Counted from the stretch's first letter, positions 17,964 to 27,832 are shown. The stretch is 64,000 bases of DNA from JAXMDT01 sp046348685 (GCA_046348685.1 JAXMDT010000003.1:124001-188000); one strand, 5' to 3'. Translations and numbers: made by a program. Notes: a model not told the origin generated them from the sequence alone.

Positions 17964-20900
17964 ATGGCTTACGATAACACAATCCTGCTCAGCGCTAATC
18001 CGCTTGAAATCACCCACCATCTGACAAATCTTTACATTCAAGAATTAGGCACGACAGACCCTGCCATCGCAGCGCTGCTTAGTGAATTCAGAAATACAAT
18101 CTGGCCTTTCGATGGGAAGTTGCCATCCCTCCAAGAAAAAGAAGGTATCACAGAGCGTATAATCAACGCTGGCAAGATGCATAGCTATACCGCACAAAAG
18201 CAGCTTCTGACAGGTATGATGCGGTTAGGCCAGCTCTACGACGTAGCGGCAATAGCGGCGAGAGGTAATGCATTCGATCAGAATAGAATAAAGCATGGTG
18301 AGGATCGGGTTTCAGACTCAACGGGGGGTGTTGAAAATTTATTTGAAACCTTTATCGAGCGCCATAAAACGAAAAGCGTGCTTGAACGTACTTCGGCAGG
18401 TTCATCAGATCAATATGCGCTACAATTCGATAAACAACCGAACTCAGTAATTCGAGACACACTTTCTGCGTTAAGTAAGCCTATTTTTGAAATGGTTATG
18501 ACAACGCACCCCACTAATGTGAATGCGTTGGAAAGCCTTGAGCAGCTAAGAAACTTAGGAAAAGCGATTCATACTTATCGTAAGAACCAAGGCGATGACC
18601 TAAATCAACTGCAAGCAATGCAGGGTGCCGAGGAGCAAATAAAAACCGCCTTCAGCGGTTTGATGACGGTAGATGCTATCCCGATGAAGCATACGGAAAG
18701 TGGTAAAATTCCCGGCAAACTTTCAGTGCGCGGCGAAGTGGATATGGTGCTTTTCTACTTGAAAAGCCTGTATGATGATTTGCCTCAGGTTTATCGTGGC
18801 TTTGAACAACCGCTACGGCGCCTGCAACGTAAGCAGATTATTTCGCCTGACGAAATTTATAACCCTCTTGATTTAAAATTGAACATCCGTGCGAGTGCCT
18901 GGGGCCTTTCCGGTGACAAGGATGGTAACAAAAACATCAATGCCGATACAACTCTGGAAGCGTTGTTAGCGACGAAAGTCGCGTTAATGGATTTATATTT
19001 GAAAGAAATTGCCGGTCTCTCCGAGAGTGTGCAGGCGCGGCTTCACAACAAAATAAATGATTTCACGGAGCGAAAAACTGCCTACGAGAAAGGTTTGCAG
19101 GAGGTCGAGGAATTTATTGGTAGCGAGAAATTTATACCTGCAAGGAAATTTAATGCGATCGTACGAAAACTACCAAAACCGGACAAAACGGAGGCGAGGG
19201 ATTTTGTCGCGCTGTTAGAGGAGATTTATAACACTACGCCTGAAGAAGAGCGTGCAGGTCTCCTTACATTTATCCGGCGGGTGCGCTCGTTTGGATACCA
19301 TTTTGCTAAAATCGAATACCGTGAGACTGCAGAAGAATATGCGCGAGTCGTAGCGGAAATCGTCCCCGGTTACAAAGCGCTCCATGAGCGTGGTATCGCC
19401 CTTAAAAACGATCTGGAGAATCTGGAAAATACCGCGCGGGTCGCTTCTCAAAGGGAAGGATTGCTTGCAGAATTCGCTGCAGTGGAAAAGGCTTCCAAAG
19501 CTATTGGTTCTGCTGAAAATCCGCTTACAGACGCGGAGTTGCGCGAACGCATAAGACGCCTATCGCGTTCCGTAGATCCAGGCGATCAGGTGGAAACAGA
19601 CGATGTTGGGCTTATGCCGTTGCAAAAAGGTGCGTTGCTGAAACGGCTTGATGCATTACGGGGAAAACTCCATGCTTTGAAATCTCCCGACGATATCCAG
19701 GATGATCGCCGAAAACTGCATCGGGAGCTGGACGAAATCGAGGCCAGGAAGCGATCTTTGCTAACGGAAGCACTCGATAATAACAAAGCACCGGCGATGT
19801 TGAAAAAGCACATGCGTCAGATTGTTGATGAAGGCAGCGCAAGACCCTACGATAAAGAAACGGATCATCCGCGCAATGCAATGCCGATCGCGTATCATAC
19901 TATTAAGCGGATGGAATTGGCTCGTGAATTCCCTGAGATGATCACAGCTAATGTCCTGGCGGAATGCCAGAATACCAGTAATATCCTGGAAGCCGTTTTC
20001 CTGCAGGCTGCCTGTGCGGATAAAAATGGCAAACGGCCCATAATGGGCGTCGTGCCGCTTTTTGAAGAACCCGACACCATGAAAAACGTGGGTACCATCA
20101 TGGGCGATGCATATCGAAATCACGCATATGATAAACATATGAACCTTGTTGCCAAGCACCTGGGAGAAATGGGCTGGACTGATGGCGCCAAGCGCCAGCA
20201 GGTGCAGATCGCGCATAGTGATAATGCACGCCGCTCAGGATTTCTGGCGGCGCGCGCGTTTATCGACGAAGCGCATAAGGAGATTCGGGCGCTGAACAAG
20301 CAGTACAACATTAAGACCGAATTCTTCGAAGGAGGAAGTATCTCCGATTCGTATCGTGGCGGCGTGCGCTCGATTTCGGCGGCGGTTAATGAATATGGTC
20401 TGCATGACTTTATGAAATTCACGTTTCAGGGCGGTGACCTGCCTAATTATTTCGGTTCACCCGGCTCAACCGTTCGCTTGTTTACGCGGAATCTGGCGCA
20501 CGCGGCAAAGCAGTTAAGCGACAACGGCGAAGCTGAGTATAAGGAAACCGACTCCAATATCACCAACTATAGTGAAATTGCTCAGGAAGCACTCAAGAAA
20601 ACCTTGCCGGATTACCAGAGAAATATCTTTAACCAGGCGATGATGGGTAATTTCATGAAATATGCAGTCGATCCCTATGGCAACGTGGGATCGCGCGCCG
20701 GGGCAAGGGGTGGCGCGGCGCAAACTGACCCGGATAAAGTACGCACCATCGGATTCAGCGAAATGTTTCAACATGCAGGCGCACATCCTGCATGGCTGGG
20801 AGCCGAAACGCTCGCCGCTAATTTGGCGCAGGAGATTTTAACGCGCCTTCCCTCAACGGCAGGGCTTTATAGCGACTATGTGCCTGTCACTATGAAAAAA

Positions 20901-21644
20901 GGGGCGCAGGTGGAAGATGTTTTCTTTCTGCCCGCTGATGGAGATGTCAAAAAAGTAGATCCTGCCATTTATGGCGTTTTTTACGATAAATCTGCGGTGT
21001 TCCGAAATGCGGTGGATGGCATGGCATTTGGCTTAGCTGTCAGCAATCTCGATGCCTTGAAAAAGAATTATCCAATGCTTGCTGAAGATCCCTTTGTGAA
21101 GCGGATGGAAAGGGATTACCGTGCAGCAGCGCATATTGCGCTTGGCGCCCTGCACGAGCCTGCAAATGGCCCTGAAAAATTTACTGGAAACCATCGTGCG
21201 CGGGCACGCAAGGAAACGGATGCCCGCATGATTGCCCTCGACCCGACAGTACCGCTTTCAGTGCTAAGGGAAAAAATTCGTGAGCGGTTACCCCATCTGC
21301 AGGCATCGATTGAGCAAAAAGGTGCGTTGTTCGATGCGGTGGCAAGCATGAAGTCCAGCTGGCGCCGGGATTGGGAATGGCAGGCGGCAGAGGAAAAAGA
21401 CAGCACGTTCAAGGTGCCGCGCGAAGACGATATTCAGCATGGCTGGATGCTGCATCTGGCGCATGGCGCTATCGATTCAGTGACGCACGGGCGCTACCTT
21501 ATGGCGGATGATCCTATGTATATGCGGATGATCTATCCTGAATATTATGCATCCTTAAGTACGAAGCGGAAGCTCCACCAGGAAGAGCCAACAAAGCTTC
21601 ATATTCGGGTCGATACGCCGCAAGGTGGCAGAGCAGGACGTTAA
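17964..21644 (+). CDS. Divergent phosphoenolpyruvate carboxylase-family protein
   Basis: A 1226-residue protein, much longer than the roughly 880-950 of typical bacterial PEP carboxylase, which makes oxaloacetate from PEP and bicarbonate. The signature order is kept: THPTN at 181-185 (usual TAHPTE, catalytic His kept as His182), GDKDGN at 317-322, VVPLFEE (metal Glu), HSDNAR at 751-756 (usual YSDSAKD, metal Asp kept as Asp753) and RAGARGG near 908. The glycine-rich FHGRGG loop that binds PEP and bicarbonate is instead FFEGGSISDSYRGG at 787-800, without the usual His. An insert at about 460-640 is charged and coiled-coil-like. Family membership is secure, but canonical activity is uncertain. 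It appears to be a single-gene unit followed by tRNA-Ala. Confidence 0.78.
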   Translation: MAYDNTILLSANPLEITHHLTNLYIQELGTTDPAIAALLSEFRNTIWPFDGKLPSLQEKEGITERIINAGKMHSYTAQKQLLTGMMRLGQLYDVAAIAARGNAFDQNRIKHGEDRVSDSTGGVENLFETFIERHKTKSVLERTSAGSSDQYALQFDKQPNSVIRDTLSALSKPIFEMVMTTHPTNVNALESLEQLRNLGKAIHTYRKNQGDDLNQLQAMQGAEEQIKTAFSGLMTVDAIPMKHTESGKIPGKLSVRGEVDMVLFYLKSLYDDLPQVYRGFEQPLRRLQRKQIISPDEIYNPLDLKLNIRASAWGLSGDKDGNKNINADTTLEALLATKVALMDLYLKEIAGLSESVQARLHNKINDFTERKTAYEKGLQEVEEFIGSEKFIPARKFNAIVRKLPKPDKTEARDFVALLEEIYNTTPEEERAGLLTFIRRVRSFGYHFAKIEYRETAEEYARVVAEIVPGYKALHERGIALKNDLENLENTARVASQREGLLAEFAAVEKASKAIGSAENPLTDAELRERIRRLSRSVDPGDQVETDDVGLMPLQKGALLKRLDALRGKLHALKSPDDIQDDRRKLHRELDEIEARKRSLLTEALDNNKAPAMLKKHMRQIVDEGSARPYDKETDHPRNAMPIAYHTIKRMELAREFPEMITANVLAECQNTSNILEAVFLQAACADKNGKRPIMGVVPLFEEPDTMKNVGTIMGDAYRNHAYDKHMNLVAKHLGEMGWTDGAKRQQVQIAHSDNARRSGFLAARAFIDEAHKEIRALNKQYNIKTEFFEGGSISDSYRGGVRSISAAVNEYGLHDFMKFTFQGGDLPNYFGSPGSTVRLFTRNLAHAAKQLSDNGEAEYKETDSNITNYSEIAQEALKKTLPDYQRNIFNQAMMGNFMKYAVDPYGNVGSRAGARGGAAQTDPDKVRTIGFSEMFQHAGAHPAWLGAETLAANLAQEILTRLPSTAGLYSDYVPVTMKKGAQVEDVFFLPADGDVKKVDPAIYGVFYDKSAVFRNAVDGMAFGLAVSNLDALKKNYPMLAEDPFVKRMERDYRAAAHIALGALHEPANGPEKFTGNHRARARKETDARMIALDPTVPLSVLREKIRERLPHLQASIEQKGALFDAVASMKSSWRRDWEWQAAEEKDSTFKVPREDDIQHGWMLHLAHGAIDSVTHGRYLMADDPMYMRMIYPEYYASLSTKRKLHQEEPTKLHIRVDTPQGGRAGR

Positions 21645-21708
21645 TCCGCAAAATTTGCTTGACTCTCCGCCTGTCTCAACGCATTAAGGAATTCGTTTTT
21701 TGACCCGT

Positions 21709-21784
21709 GGGGGCGTAGCTCAGTTGGTAGAGCGCCTGCTTTGCAAGCAGGATGTCGCGGGTTCAACTCCTGTCGCCTCCACCA
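21709..21784 (+). tRNA. tRNA-Ala (anticodon TGC)
   Basis: A 76-base cloverleaf. Acceptor stem GGGGGCG pairs with CGCCTCC and includes the G3-U70 pair that identifies alanine tRNA. The anticodon loop reads CTTTGCAAG with TGC. The T arm GGGTTCAACTCC is standard and CCA is encoded. Confidence 0.97.
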
Positions 21785-21808
21785 TTTTCCTGCTTTTAAA
21801 GTGTTTTT

Positions 21809-24082
21809 TTAGTTGAAATCGGCGAAGTTGCCTTCGGTCAGGCTCGCCAGTTCCGTATGCGTCACGCCTTGCAGACGGGCCACAAACTCAAGTGTATCAT
21901 CAACTGCCGCTAAACTGCCTGGATTCGCGACTTCCGTAATTCGAACGAGACGGGCATCGGTCCCGTTGCTTACCAGCGCGTAAATAATATCTCCGGTTGC
22001 CAGATCGTCGGCAATGCCGCTCAGCGCCGAGTAGATATCTGCCTCAGAGAAACTGGCTACAGTATTCGTAGCGACGTAAATTCCGGCGTTGGCATCAAGG
22101 GTCTGCGCAGTGCTGGCGTTGCCTTGCGCGAATTCGATTCCAGTACCGCGCAGGCTGCCAACGCTTAGATCACTAAAGTCAATGACATCGGCCTCGCCGG
22201 TAAAGGCGTCGGTCACAAGGTCAATCAGTGTATCGCTCGCCGCAAGTTCAGCAATTTTATACGAGAAGGTATCCGCACCCAGTCCCCCGGATATTGTGTC
22301 AGCGCCAAGGCCGCCTGCGATGGTATCATTGGCGAGCCCGCCATTTATACTGTCTTCATTAGCGCCGCCTGTAATGCTGTCGCTGCCTTCTCCGCCGCGA
22401 ATCGAGCTATCGGCAATACCGTCAAGGGCAATGCCTCCGTCCCCAGCAAGAATGGTATCGTTACCCGCACCTCCGGTGATCGTATCAACGCCATCGCCAC
22501 CATTCAGGCTATCTGCCCCATCGCCACCGGTCAAAATGTCGTTGCCCGCGCCGCCGGTAAGGGCGTCACCCTTGCTGCCTGCAATCAATTGATCATTATT
22601 CGCCGTGCCGGAGAGGGCGGCTGTCGTCGTGCCGCCGACATTTGACAGGAAGACCGAGCCATCGCCAAAGGTCAGGTTTATCGCGGTGAATGTTCCGGCG
22701 TAATTCTGGAACACATAAGCACCGAGCCCTGCGCCAAAATTGTTTGTAAGTGTCGCTGACGAACCGAGATTGGTAGCGACAATGTCAATGGCAGAGCCAC
22801 CGGATAGAGTAATTTGCGCCGAATCCGTTTTTTCGAAATTAGTAAATGTTACCGTCGCATCCGAGATCAGTGCAGAATCGTTGATCTTGAAGATATCATT
22901 TCCGGTGCCGCCATCAACCGTCAGCCCTGAGGAATTGGCGCGAGCGCCGCTGATAACGATCGTATCGGCCGCAACGCCGCCAAAAATCGCCAACGTTTCG
23001 CCCGCTGCAAGATTTGCAGTAGAAGTGATCGTATCCGCGCCGCCATTACCATAAACGTAGGTATGATCGCCGGCGCTTCCGGAACCAACCAGAATGGTGT
23101 CGGCGGTATCGAGACTATCGCCTGCCCCGTTGCCACCGTAAATAGTTACATTGCCCAGATGCGAGGTTGTATCAATGGTATCGGATCCGCGGTTTCCATA
23201 AATCAACAGCTTGCCTAGTGAACCCGTGCCGCCAATATCCCCTGATATCGTGTCTGCTCCTGCACCGCCCGTCAAAATTTGTGACGCAGTAGCGGCAAAA
23301 TCATCATAGAAAAGCACGTCATCACCGGCATTGCCATGCACGGCACTATTGCCAAGGCCGCTGGTTAAAATATCAGCACCATCGACGGTATCGGCCGAGG
23401 TCGTATTGCCTAAAATGGTAATCGAGCCGGTGGCGCCGGCGCCGTTTATCGTATCGTTGCCACGGCCACCGTACACATTAACAATACCTGCTGCATTACT
23501 GATGATTACGTTGTCGTCTCCAATTCCCACGCGCACGATAGATGTCTTGCCAAGACCTGTTGGATTCGTGAAAATAACAGTATCGTTACCGGCGTTGGTA
23601 AAAATATGATTGTTTCCGCTGGTGCCTCCACCGCCGTTAATAACAATGCGGTCCCCGCCGTCTGTTGTGTCGCTTTCACCTGTTCCCCCGTACACAATGT
23701 TGTCGTCGTTACCGACGGAAATCGTATCGGGGCCGCCCATGCCGAAAAGTACATTTGACTTATTCAAGTAAGACGATGCGCTACCGAACAGGTCGAGCGG
23801 CCCTAAATCAGTTTGGCTAAGGTCATCATCAGTCGTCGTAAGCATGTTGTCACCAACTACCAGATGGGAATTCGTTTCAGCGAAAATGAAATTACTGGTG
23901 GTGATCTGGGCAAGGCTTATGCCCTTCAACTTTGTAACCTGAGCGCCATGCGTGATGGTAACTCCTGCGCCGCTTTGCGCATAAACATAATCGCTGGCGC
24001 TGCCGGGCAGATAAAGAACGTCAGCTGCGGCTGAGAAATTGGAAATAGTGCCTGCAATAGAATTATATTGTATAACTGACAT
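21809..24082 (-). CDS. RTX-type (hemolysin-like) calcium-binding repeat protein
   Basis: A 757-residue acidic, glycine- and aspartate-rich protein without a signal peptide. Residues about 505-600 contain a run of GGxGxDxxx nonapeptides (GGAGNDILT, GGDGADSLN and similar), which fold into calcium-binding beta rolls. Residues about 110-400 hold looser versions such as GGTGESD and GNAGDDV. The C-terminal 150 residues lack repeats and resemble the secretion-signal region of type I substrates. Such proteins leave the cell unfolded through an ABC exporter and fold on binding external calcium. No exporter genes are nearby. No catalytic domain is recognised, so an adhesin or surface-layer role is as likely as an enzymatic one. 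Confidence 0.85.
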   Translation of the reverse strand: MSVIQYNSIAGTISNFSAAADVLYLPGSASDYVYAQSGAGVTITHGAQVTKLKGISLAQITTSNFIFAETNSHLVVGDNMLTTTDDDLSQTDLGPLDLFGSASSYLNKSNVLFGMGGPDTISVGNDDNIVYGGTGESDTTDGGDRIVINGGGGTSGNNHIFTNAGNDTVIFTNPTGLGKTSIVRVGIGDDNVIISNAAGIVNVYGGRGNDTINGAGATGSITILGNTTSADTVDGADILTSGLGNSAVHGNAGDDVLFYDDFAATASQILTGGAGADTISGDIGGTGSLGKLLIYGNRGSDTIDTTSHLGNVTIYGGNGAGDSLDTADTILVGSGSAGDHTYVYGNGGADTITSTANLAAGETLAIFGGVAADTIVISGARANSSGLTVDGGTGNDIFKINDSALISDATVTFTNFEKTDSAQITLSGGSAIDIVATNLGSSATLTNNFGAGLGAYVFQNYAGTFTAINLTFGDGSVFLSNVGGTTTAALSGTANNDQLIAGSKGDALTGGAGNDILTGGDGADSLNGGDGVDTITGGAGNDTILAGDGGIALDGIADSSIRGGEGSDSITGGANEDSINGGLANDTIAGGLGADTISGGLGADTFSYKIAELAASDTLIDLVTDAFTGEADVIDFSDLSVGSLRGTGIEFAQGNASTAQTLDANAGIYVATNTVASFSEADIYSALSGIADDLATGDIIYALVSNGTDARLVRITEVANPGSLAAVDDTLEFVARLQGVTHTELASLTEGNFADFN

Positions 24083-24242
24083 AAGCTCTGCGCCTTAAAT
24101 TGATATTACAATGACATAAGCATGAATCGTGCCAAGTGTAATCCTTACCCATGAAAAATGGCTTAACGCATGGCTGCAAAGGCGCATTAACTAAAAAGTA
24201 GCAGTAGAGCCTTAGGATGAAACTGCACTATTGGGATCATTT

Positions 24243-25142
24243 ATGACCAAGATTCTTGCCGTCGATGATGAGGAATTTAATCTCGATATTCTTGTCGAAT
24301 ATCTGGAAGCGGAATCCTACACCGTCGTGCAGGCAACAAACGGCCAGGAAGCCTGGAAAAAACTCGAAGAAAATCCTGATGTCGCTGTGATCCTGCTGGA
24401 TCGCATGATGCCGGTTATGGATGGAATGGCTTTCAATGCCAAAATCAAAGATGACAAGCGCTTCAAAGATATTCCAGTCATCATGCAGACGGCTGCCGCC
24501 GCACAGCACGAAGTGGAAGAGGGTATTAAGGCGGGTGTCTTTTATTATCTGACCAAACCTTACCGCCGTGAAATGATGATGGGGATCGTCCGCTCAGCGA
24601 TTTTGCACGGCGAATCCCTGCATACGATTTCTGAACAGTTGGACAAGAACATCAGTGTACTCGGCCTGATGCGCCACGGCACATTTCAGTTCCAGACGCT
24701 GGAACAGGCGCATGTGCTGGCCAGCTTTATCGCTCAATGCTGTCCTGTTCCAACAAGTGCCAGCCTTGGTTTGAGTGAGCTTATGGTCAATGCAGTCGAG
24801 CATGGCAATCTGGGCATCACGTATGCGGAAAAATCAGCGTTGATTCAGTCAGGTACCTGGCAGCAGGAAGTGGAACGACGCCAGGCAGTACCTGAAAACC
24901 AGATGAAATTTGCTAAACTGGAATATCACCTGGATGGCGACTTGCTGCTTATTCGTATCAAAGATGAAGGCAAAGGCTTCGATGTCTCGCGCTATCTGAA
25001 CATTGATCCGCTGCGTGCAACCCACCCTAATGGTCGCGGCATAGCCATGGCGCGCCTGACAAGTTTTGATGATTTGGAATATATTGGCCCGGGAAATGAG
25101 GTGCTCTGTACCATTCGTCTCAAAAAGCACATGCTCAATTAG
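24243..25142 (+). CDS. Response regulator with RsbW-like HATPase output domain
   Basis: A 299-residue protein. Residues 1-120 are a receiver domain with phospho-acceptor Asp53 (LLDRMMP), acidic pocket Asp8/Asp9 and Lys105. Residues about 145-295 form a GHKL ATPase of the anti-sigma/RsbW type: N-box ELMVNAVEHGN at 179-189, DEGKGFD at 241-247, and NGRGIAMAR at 263-271. No histidine dimerisation box is present, so it should act as a serine kinase or binding switch and not as a sensor histidine kinase. The ATG at 24243 is preferred over an upstream TTG because it directly begins the receiver fold. Its stop abuts the stop of a REC-PP2C gene on the other strand, and the three genes form a partner-switching set. 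Confidence 0.85.
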   Translation: MTKILAVDDEEFNLDILVEYLEAESYTVVQATNGQEAWKKLEENPDVAVILLDRMMPVMDGMAFNAKIKDDKRFKDIPVIMQTAAAAQHEVEEGIKAGVFYYLTKPYRREMMMGIVRSAILHGESLHTISEQLDKNISVLGLMRHGTFQFQTLEQAHVLASFIAQCCPVPTSASLGLSELMVNAVEHGNLGITYAEKSALIQSGTWQQEVERRQAVPENQMKFAKLEYHLDGDLLLIRIKDEGKGFDVSRYLNIDPLRATHPNGRGIAMARLTSFDDLEYIGPGNEVLCTIRLKKHMLN

Positions 25143-26306
25143 CTAAATACGCTGCAGGATAGCAATTGTCAGATCGTCCTCGACGCAGTCGTCACCGGTT
25201 GTTTCATAAAAAGCAGAAAGGATTGCCGTGAGCATCGTTTGCGGCGACATGGTTTTATTAAAGCGCTGGCATGTCGCCAGTAACCCAGACTCATCGAAAG
25301 CCTGATTTCCGACGCGTTGCTTTTCAATCAAGGCATCGCTGTAAGTGATGAGTGTATCAAGCAACTGGAAGGGAGTGGACTGAGTTTTGTAAATGGTGTT
25401 TTCCTTGACGCTAAGCGGTAACCCATTGCCGCTCAACACGCGCAGGTTACCGCCGGATTCTAAAATAATAGCGTTAGTGCTCGCTGCAACAGCATAATCA
25501 AGGCGGCTTTCAAGCAGGTTGATAACGCCATAAAACATGGTGGCAAACTCCCGAGTCATCAGGATTTCGTGCAGATAATTATTCAACTCCGTCAGATAGT
25601 CGCCGGGACGGTTATGTAATGGCAATTTTGATTCAATCAATGTGTGCAGCCTGAATGTATTCATCGCGGCCATGACGCCGTGGCCGGCAAAATCAACTTG
25701 GTAAAGCGCGATTTCATGTTCGCTTATTTTTTTTATGCCCCAGAGATCGCCGCTCAATTCTTCAGAGGCAACAAAATGCGATGCTATTTTTAAATTAAAA
25801 AAATCTTCTAGCTTTGCAATGGATTCTTTACTGGGAAGAATGGACATTTGCATGGAAATTGCTTGCGAAAGTTCACTTTCCGTGCGTTCCTGATGCTGCA
25901 GCAGATTACGCTGTAAAATGCGGTTCTCCAGATGCACTGTGGCGCGTGCGATCAACTCCGCCGGGGAGATCGGTTTCAAAATAAGGTCTGTAGCGCCGGC
26001 GGCAAAGGCTTGCGTATGTTTTTCAGTGTCGGCCAGTGCTGTTTGCACAATGACAGGCGTTGTATCATAGGGTGAAATACTGCGAATTTTCTTAAGGTAA
26101 TCATACCCATCCATGCGCGGCATGATTAGGTCCAGCACAACGAGGTCCGGATTGAGTTTTACCGTTTGCTCAATGCCTTCTATGCCGTCGTTCGCAAAAT
26201 AAACAGACTGGTACCCGGCATCCGAAAATATGCCGCTAATAATCGAACGCCCTATGGCGGAATCTTCAATGACAAGAATTTTAGTAGCCTGATTGAAGGG
26301 CTGCAT
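25143..26306 (-). CDS. Response regulator with SpoIIE/RsbU-type PP2C phosphatase domain
   Basis: A 387-residue protein. The receiver domain (about 8-125) has Asp15 in the acidic pocket and phospho-acceptor Asp59 (VLDLIMP). A helical linker (about 128-165) leads to a PP2C-type serine phosphatase domain with SGDLWG at 185-190, DFAGHG at 205-210 and a terminal EDDLTIAIL, the metal-binding aspartates of the SpoIIE family. It should dephosphorylate the STAS protein encoded 2 bases upstream in the same operon, under phosphorylation control from a histidine kinase that is not in the window. Confidence 0.88.
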   Translation of the reverse strand: MQPFNQATKILVIEDSAIGRSIISGIFSDAGYQSVYFANDGIEGIEQTVKLNPDLVVLDLIMPRMDGYDYLKKIRSISPYDTTPVIVQTALADTEKHTQAFAAGATDLILKPISPAELIARATVHLENRILQRNLLQHQERTESELSQAISMQMSILPSKESIAKLEDFFNLKIASHFVASEELSGDLWGIKKISEHEIALYQVDFAGHGVMAAMNTFRLHTLIESKLPLHNRPGDYLTELNNYLHEILMTREFATMFYGVINLLESRLDYAVAASTNAIILESGGNLRVLSGNGLPLSVKENTIYKTQSTPFQLLDTLITYSDALIEKQRVGNQAFDESGLLATCQRFNKTMSPQTMLTAILSAFYETTGDDCVEDDLTIAILQRI

Positions 26307-26308
26307 CG

Positions 26309-26614
26309 TCAGGACGCGATTGAAAACACTTTATCCAGCTGGGCCACTTCAAACATCTTTTTAACTTGCCCTTGTGGATTGTGCACGACCAGGGCTACCG
26401 ATTTCTGGTCACATTTCTCTTTTAGCAAAAGCAGCATGCCGATGCCGGATGAGTCGATGAACTCTAATTCCGCCAGATGCACGTTCACCTGCTTTGGTGC
26501 CGCTTGCTCCAGACGTTGGAACACGTCTTGAAAATGTTTGTAGTCGGCAAAGGTCAATTTGCCTTTAAACGTCATTGCGGTTGCATTTTCTGAGAAATTT
26601 TCTGCCAGTTCCAT
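26309..26614 (-). CDS. STAS-domain anti-sigma factor antagonist (RsbV/SpoIIAA-like)
   Basis: A 101-residue single-domain protein. The STAS phosphorylation loop FIDSSGIGM is at 52-60, with Ser55/Ser56 as the likely target. The start at 26614 is chosen because GAGGTGG lies six bases upstream of that ATG; an ATG six codons earlier lacks this. It is the first gene of a two-gene operon with the REC-PP2C phosphatase and is the expected substrate both of that phosphatase and of the HATPase protein encoded convergently. Confidence 0.9.
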   Translation of the reverse strand: MELAENFSENATAMTFKGKLTFADYKHFQDVFQRLEQAAPKQVNVHLAELEFIDSSGIGMLLLLKEKCDQKSVALVVHNPQGQVKKMFEVAQLDKVFSIAS

Positions 26615-26791
26615 ATTTTCCACCTCTAACATTGTCGCGGATGAACATTAATTTAGTCTTACCAAAAACAACATCTCGTTGAAAAAATTACAAAAGATCA
26701 CATTAATATAGTATTTTAAGAACCGTCTATTCCATTGAGCATCAATCATTCTTCTGTTACCACAAAGCATTGCAATGTGGGGAGTGTATCT

Positions 26792-27832
26792 ATGCAATAT
26801 CGTAAGCTCGGCACCACGGATATTTCAGTTAGCCTGATCTGTTTAGGAACGATGACCTGGGGTGAGCAGAATACGGAAGCAGATGCCCATGCGCAAATGG
26901 ATTATGCGACAGGCGAGGGCGTGAATTTTTTCGACGCGGCGGAAATGTACCCTGTGCCACCACGCGCAGAAACGCAGGGTGCGACGGAGCGTTTTATAGG
27001 CTCTTGGCTGAAGGCACGTGGCAAGCGTGATAAAGTCATCCTTGCGACTAAAGTAGTTGGACCGGACGAAGGTTTTAAACATGTGCGCGGTGAAATGCCA
27101 CGCCTAAATAAAGATCATATCCACCGCGCTTTGGATGCGAGCCTAATGCGCCTGCAAACGGATTATATCGATCTTTATCAACTCCATTGGCCAGAGCGTA
27201 CGACAAATTATTTCGGCCAGCTCGGTTACCGCCACGTAGATAATGAAGACACTGTCAGTCTTGAGGAATCTTTGCATGTGCTGCATGAGATTGTTCGAAG
27301 CGGCAAAGTACGCGCCATTGGTATTTCCAATGAAACGCCGTGGGGAATGATGACATTTCTCAAATTATCCGAGACCAAAAAATATACGCGTATCGTCAGC
27401 ATTCAGAATCCTTATAACTTGCTGAACCGGAGTTTTGAAGTCGGACTTGCGGAGTGCTCCATGCGTGAAGGGTGTAGGCTTCTTGCTTACTCACCCATGG
27501 CGTTCGGCATGCTGAGTGGAAAATATATCGGTGGCACCAGGCCGCCCAAGTCTCGGCTCACATTGTTCTCGCGTTTCCAGCGTTACACAAATCCGCTGGG
27601 GCAGGCGGCGACGGAGCGTTATGTGGAATTGGCGCGTCGCTATGAACTCAGTCCGGCGCAAATGAGCTTGGCTTTCATTAATCAAAAGCCTTTTGTCACC
27701 AGCACAATTATCGGTGCGACGACTTTGGAGCAGCTTAAAGAGAATATTGACAGCGTGAATGTGAAATTATCGGACGAGGTGCTGGCGGAGATTGATGCGA
27801 TTCATCAGGATATACCCAATCCTTGTCCCTGA
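26792..27832 (+). CDS. tas: Aldo/keto reductase Tas
   Basis: A 346-residue NADP-dependent oxidoreductase, the same length as E. coli Tas and closely similar along it: LGTMTWGEQN near the N-terminus, FDAAEMYPVPPRAETQG with the catalytic Asp and Tyr, LYQLHWPERTTN, and FEVGLAECS. The natural substrate is unclear; E. coli Tas can replace prephenate dehydrogenase. The ATG at 26792 is chosen because GGGGAG precedes it and this matches the Tas N-terminus; the frame is open further upstream. Its 3' end overlaps the convergent heparinase gene by 28 bases. Confidence 0.93.
   Translation: MQYRKLGTTDISVSLICLGTMTWGEQNTEADAHAQMDYATGEGVNFFDAAEMYPVPPRAETQGATERFIGSWLKARGKRDKVILATKVVGPDEGFKHVRGEMPRLNKDHIHRALDASLMRLQTDYIDLYQLHWPERTTNYFGQLGYRHVDNEDTVSLEESLHVLHEIVRSGKVRAIGISNETPWGMMTFLKLSETKKYTRIVSIQNPYNLLNRSFEVGLAECSMREGCRLLAYSPMAFGMLSGKYIGGTRPPKSRLTLFSRFQRYTNPLGQAATERYVELARRYELSPAQMSLAFINQKPFVTSTIIGATTLEQLKENIDSVNVKLSDEVLAEIDAIHQDIPNPCP

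Noticed and set aside
22280..22570. Closely spaced DNA repeats that could suggest a CRISPR array or satellite
   Set aside because: The period follows the RTX nonapeptide coding pattern, spacers are absent and the frame is intact, so these are protein repeats.
22089..22592. Open frame on the + strand rich in Ser/Pro/Ala
   Set aside because: It is the antisense shadow of the RTX repeats, whose glycine/aspartate codons read as Pro/Ser on the other strand.
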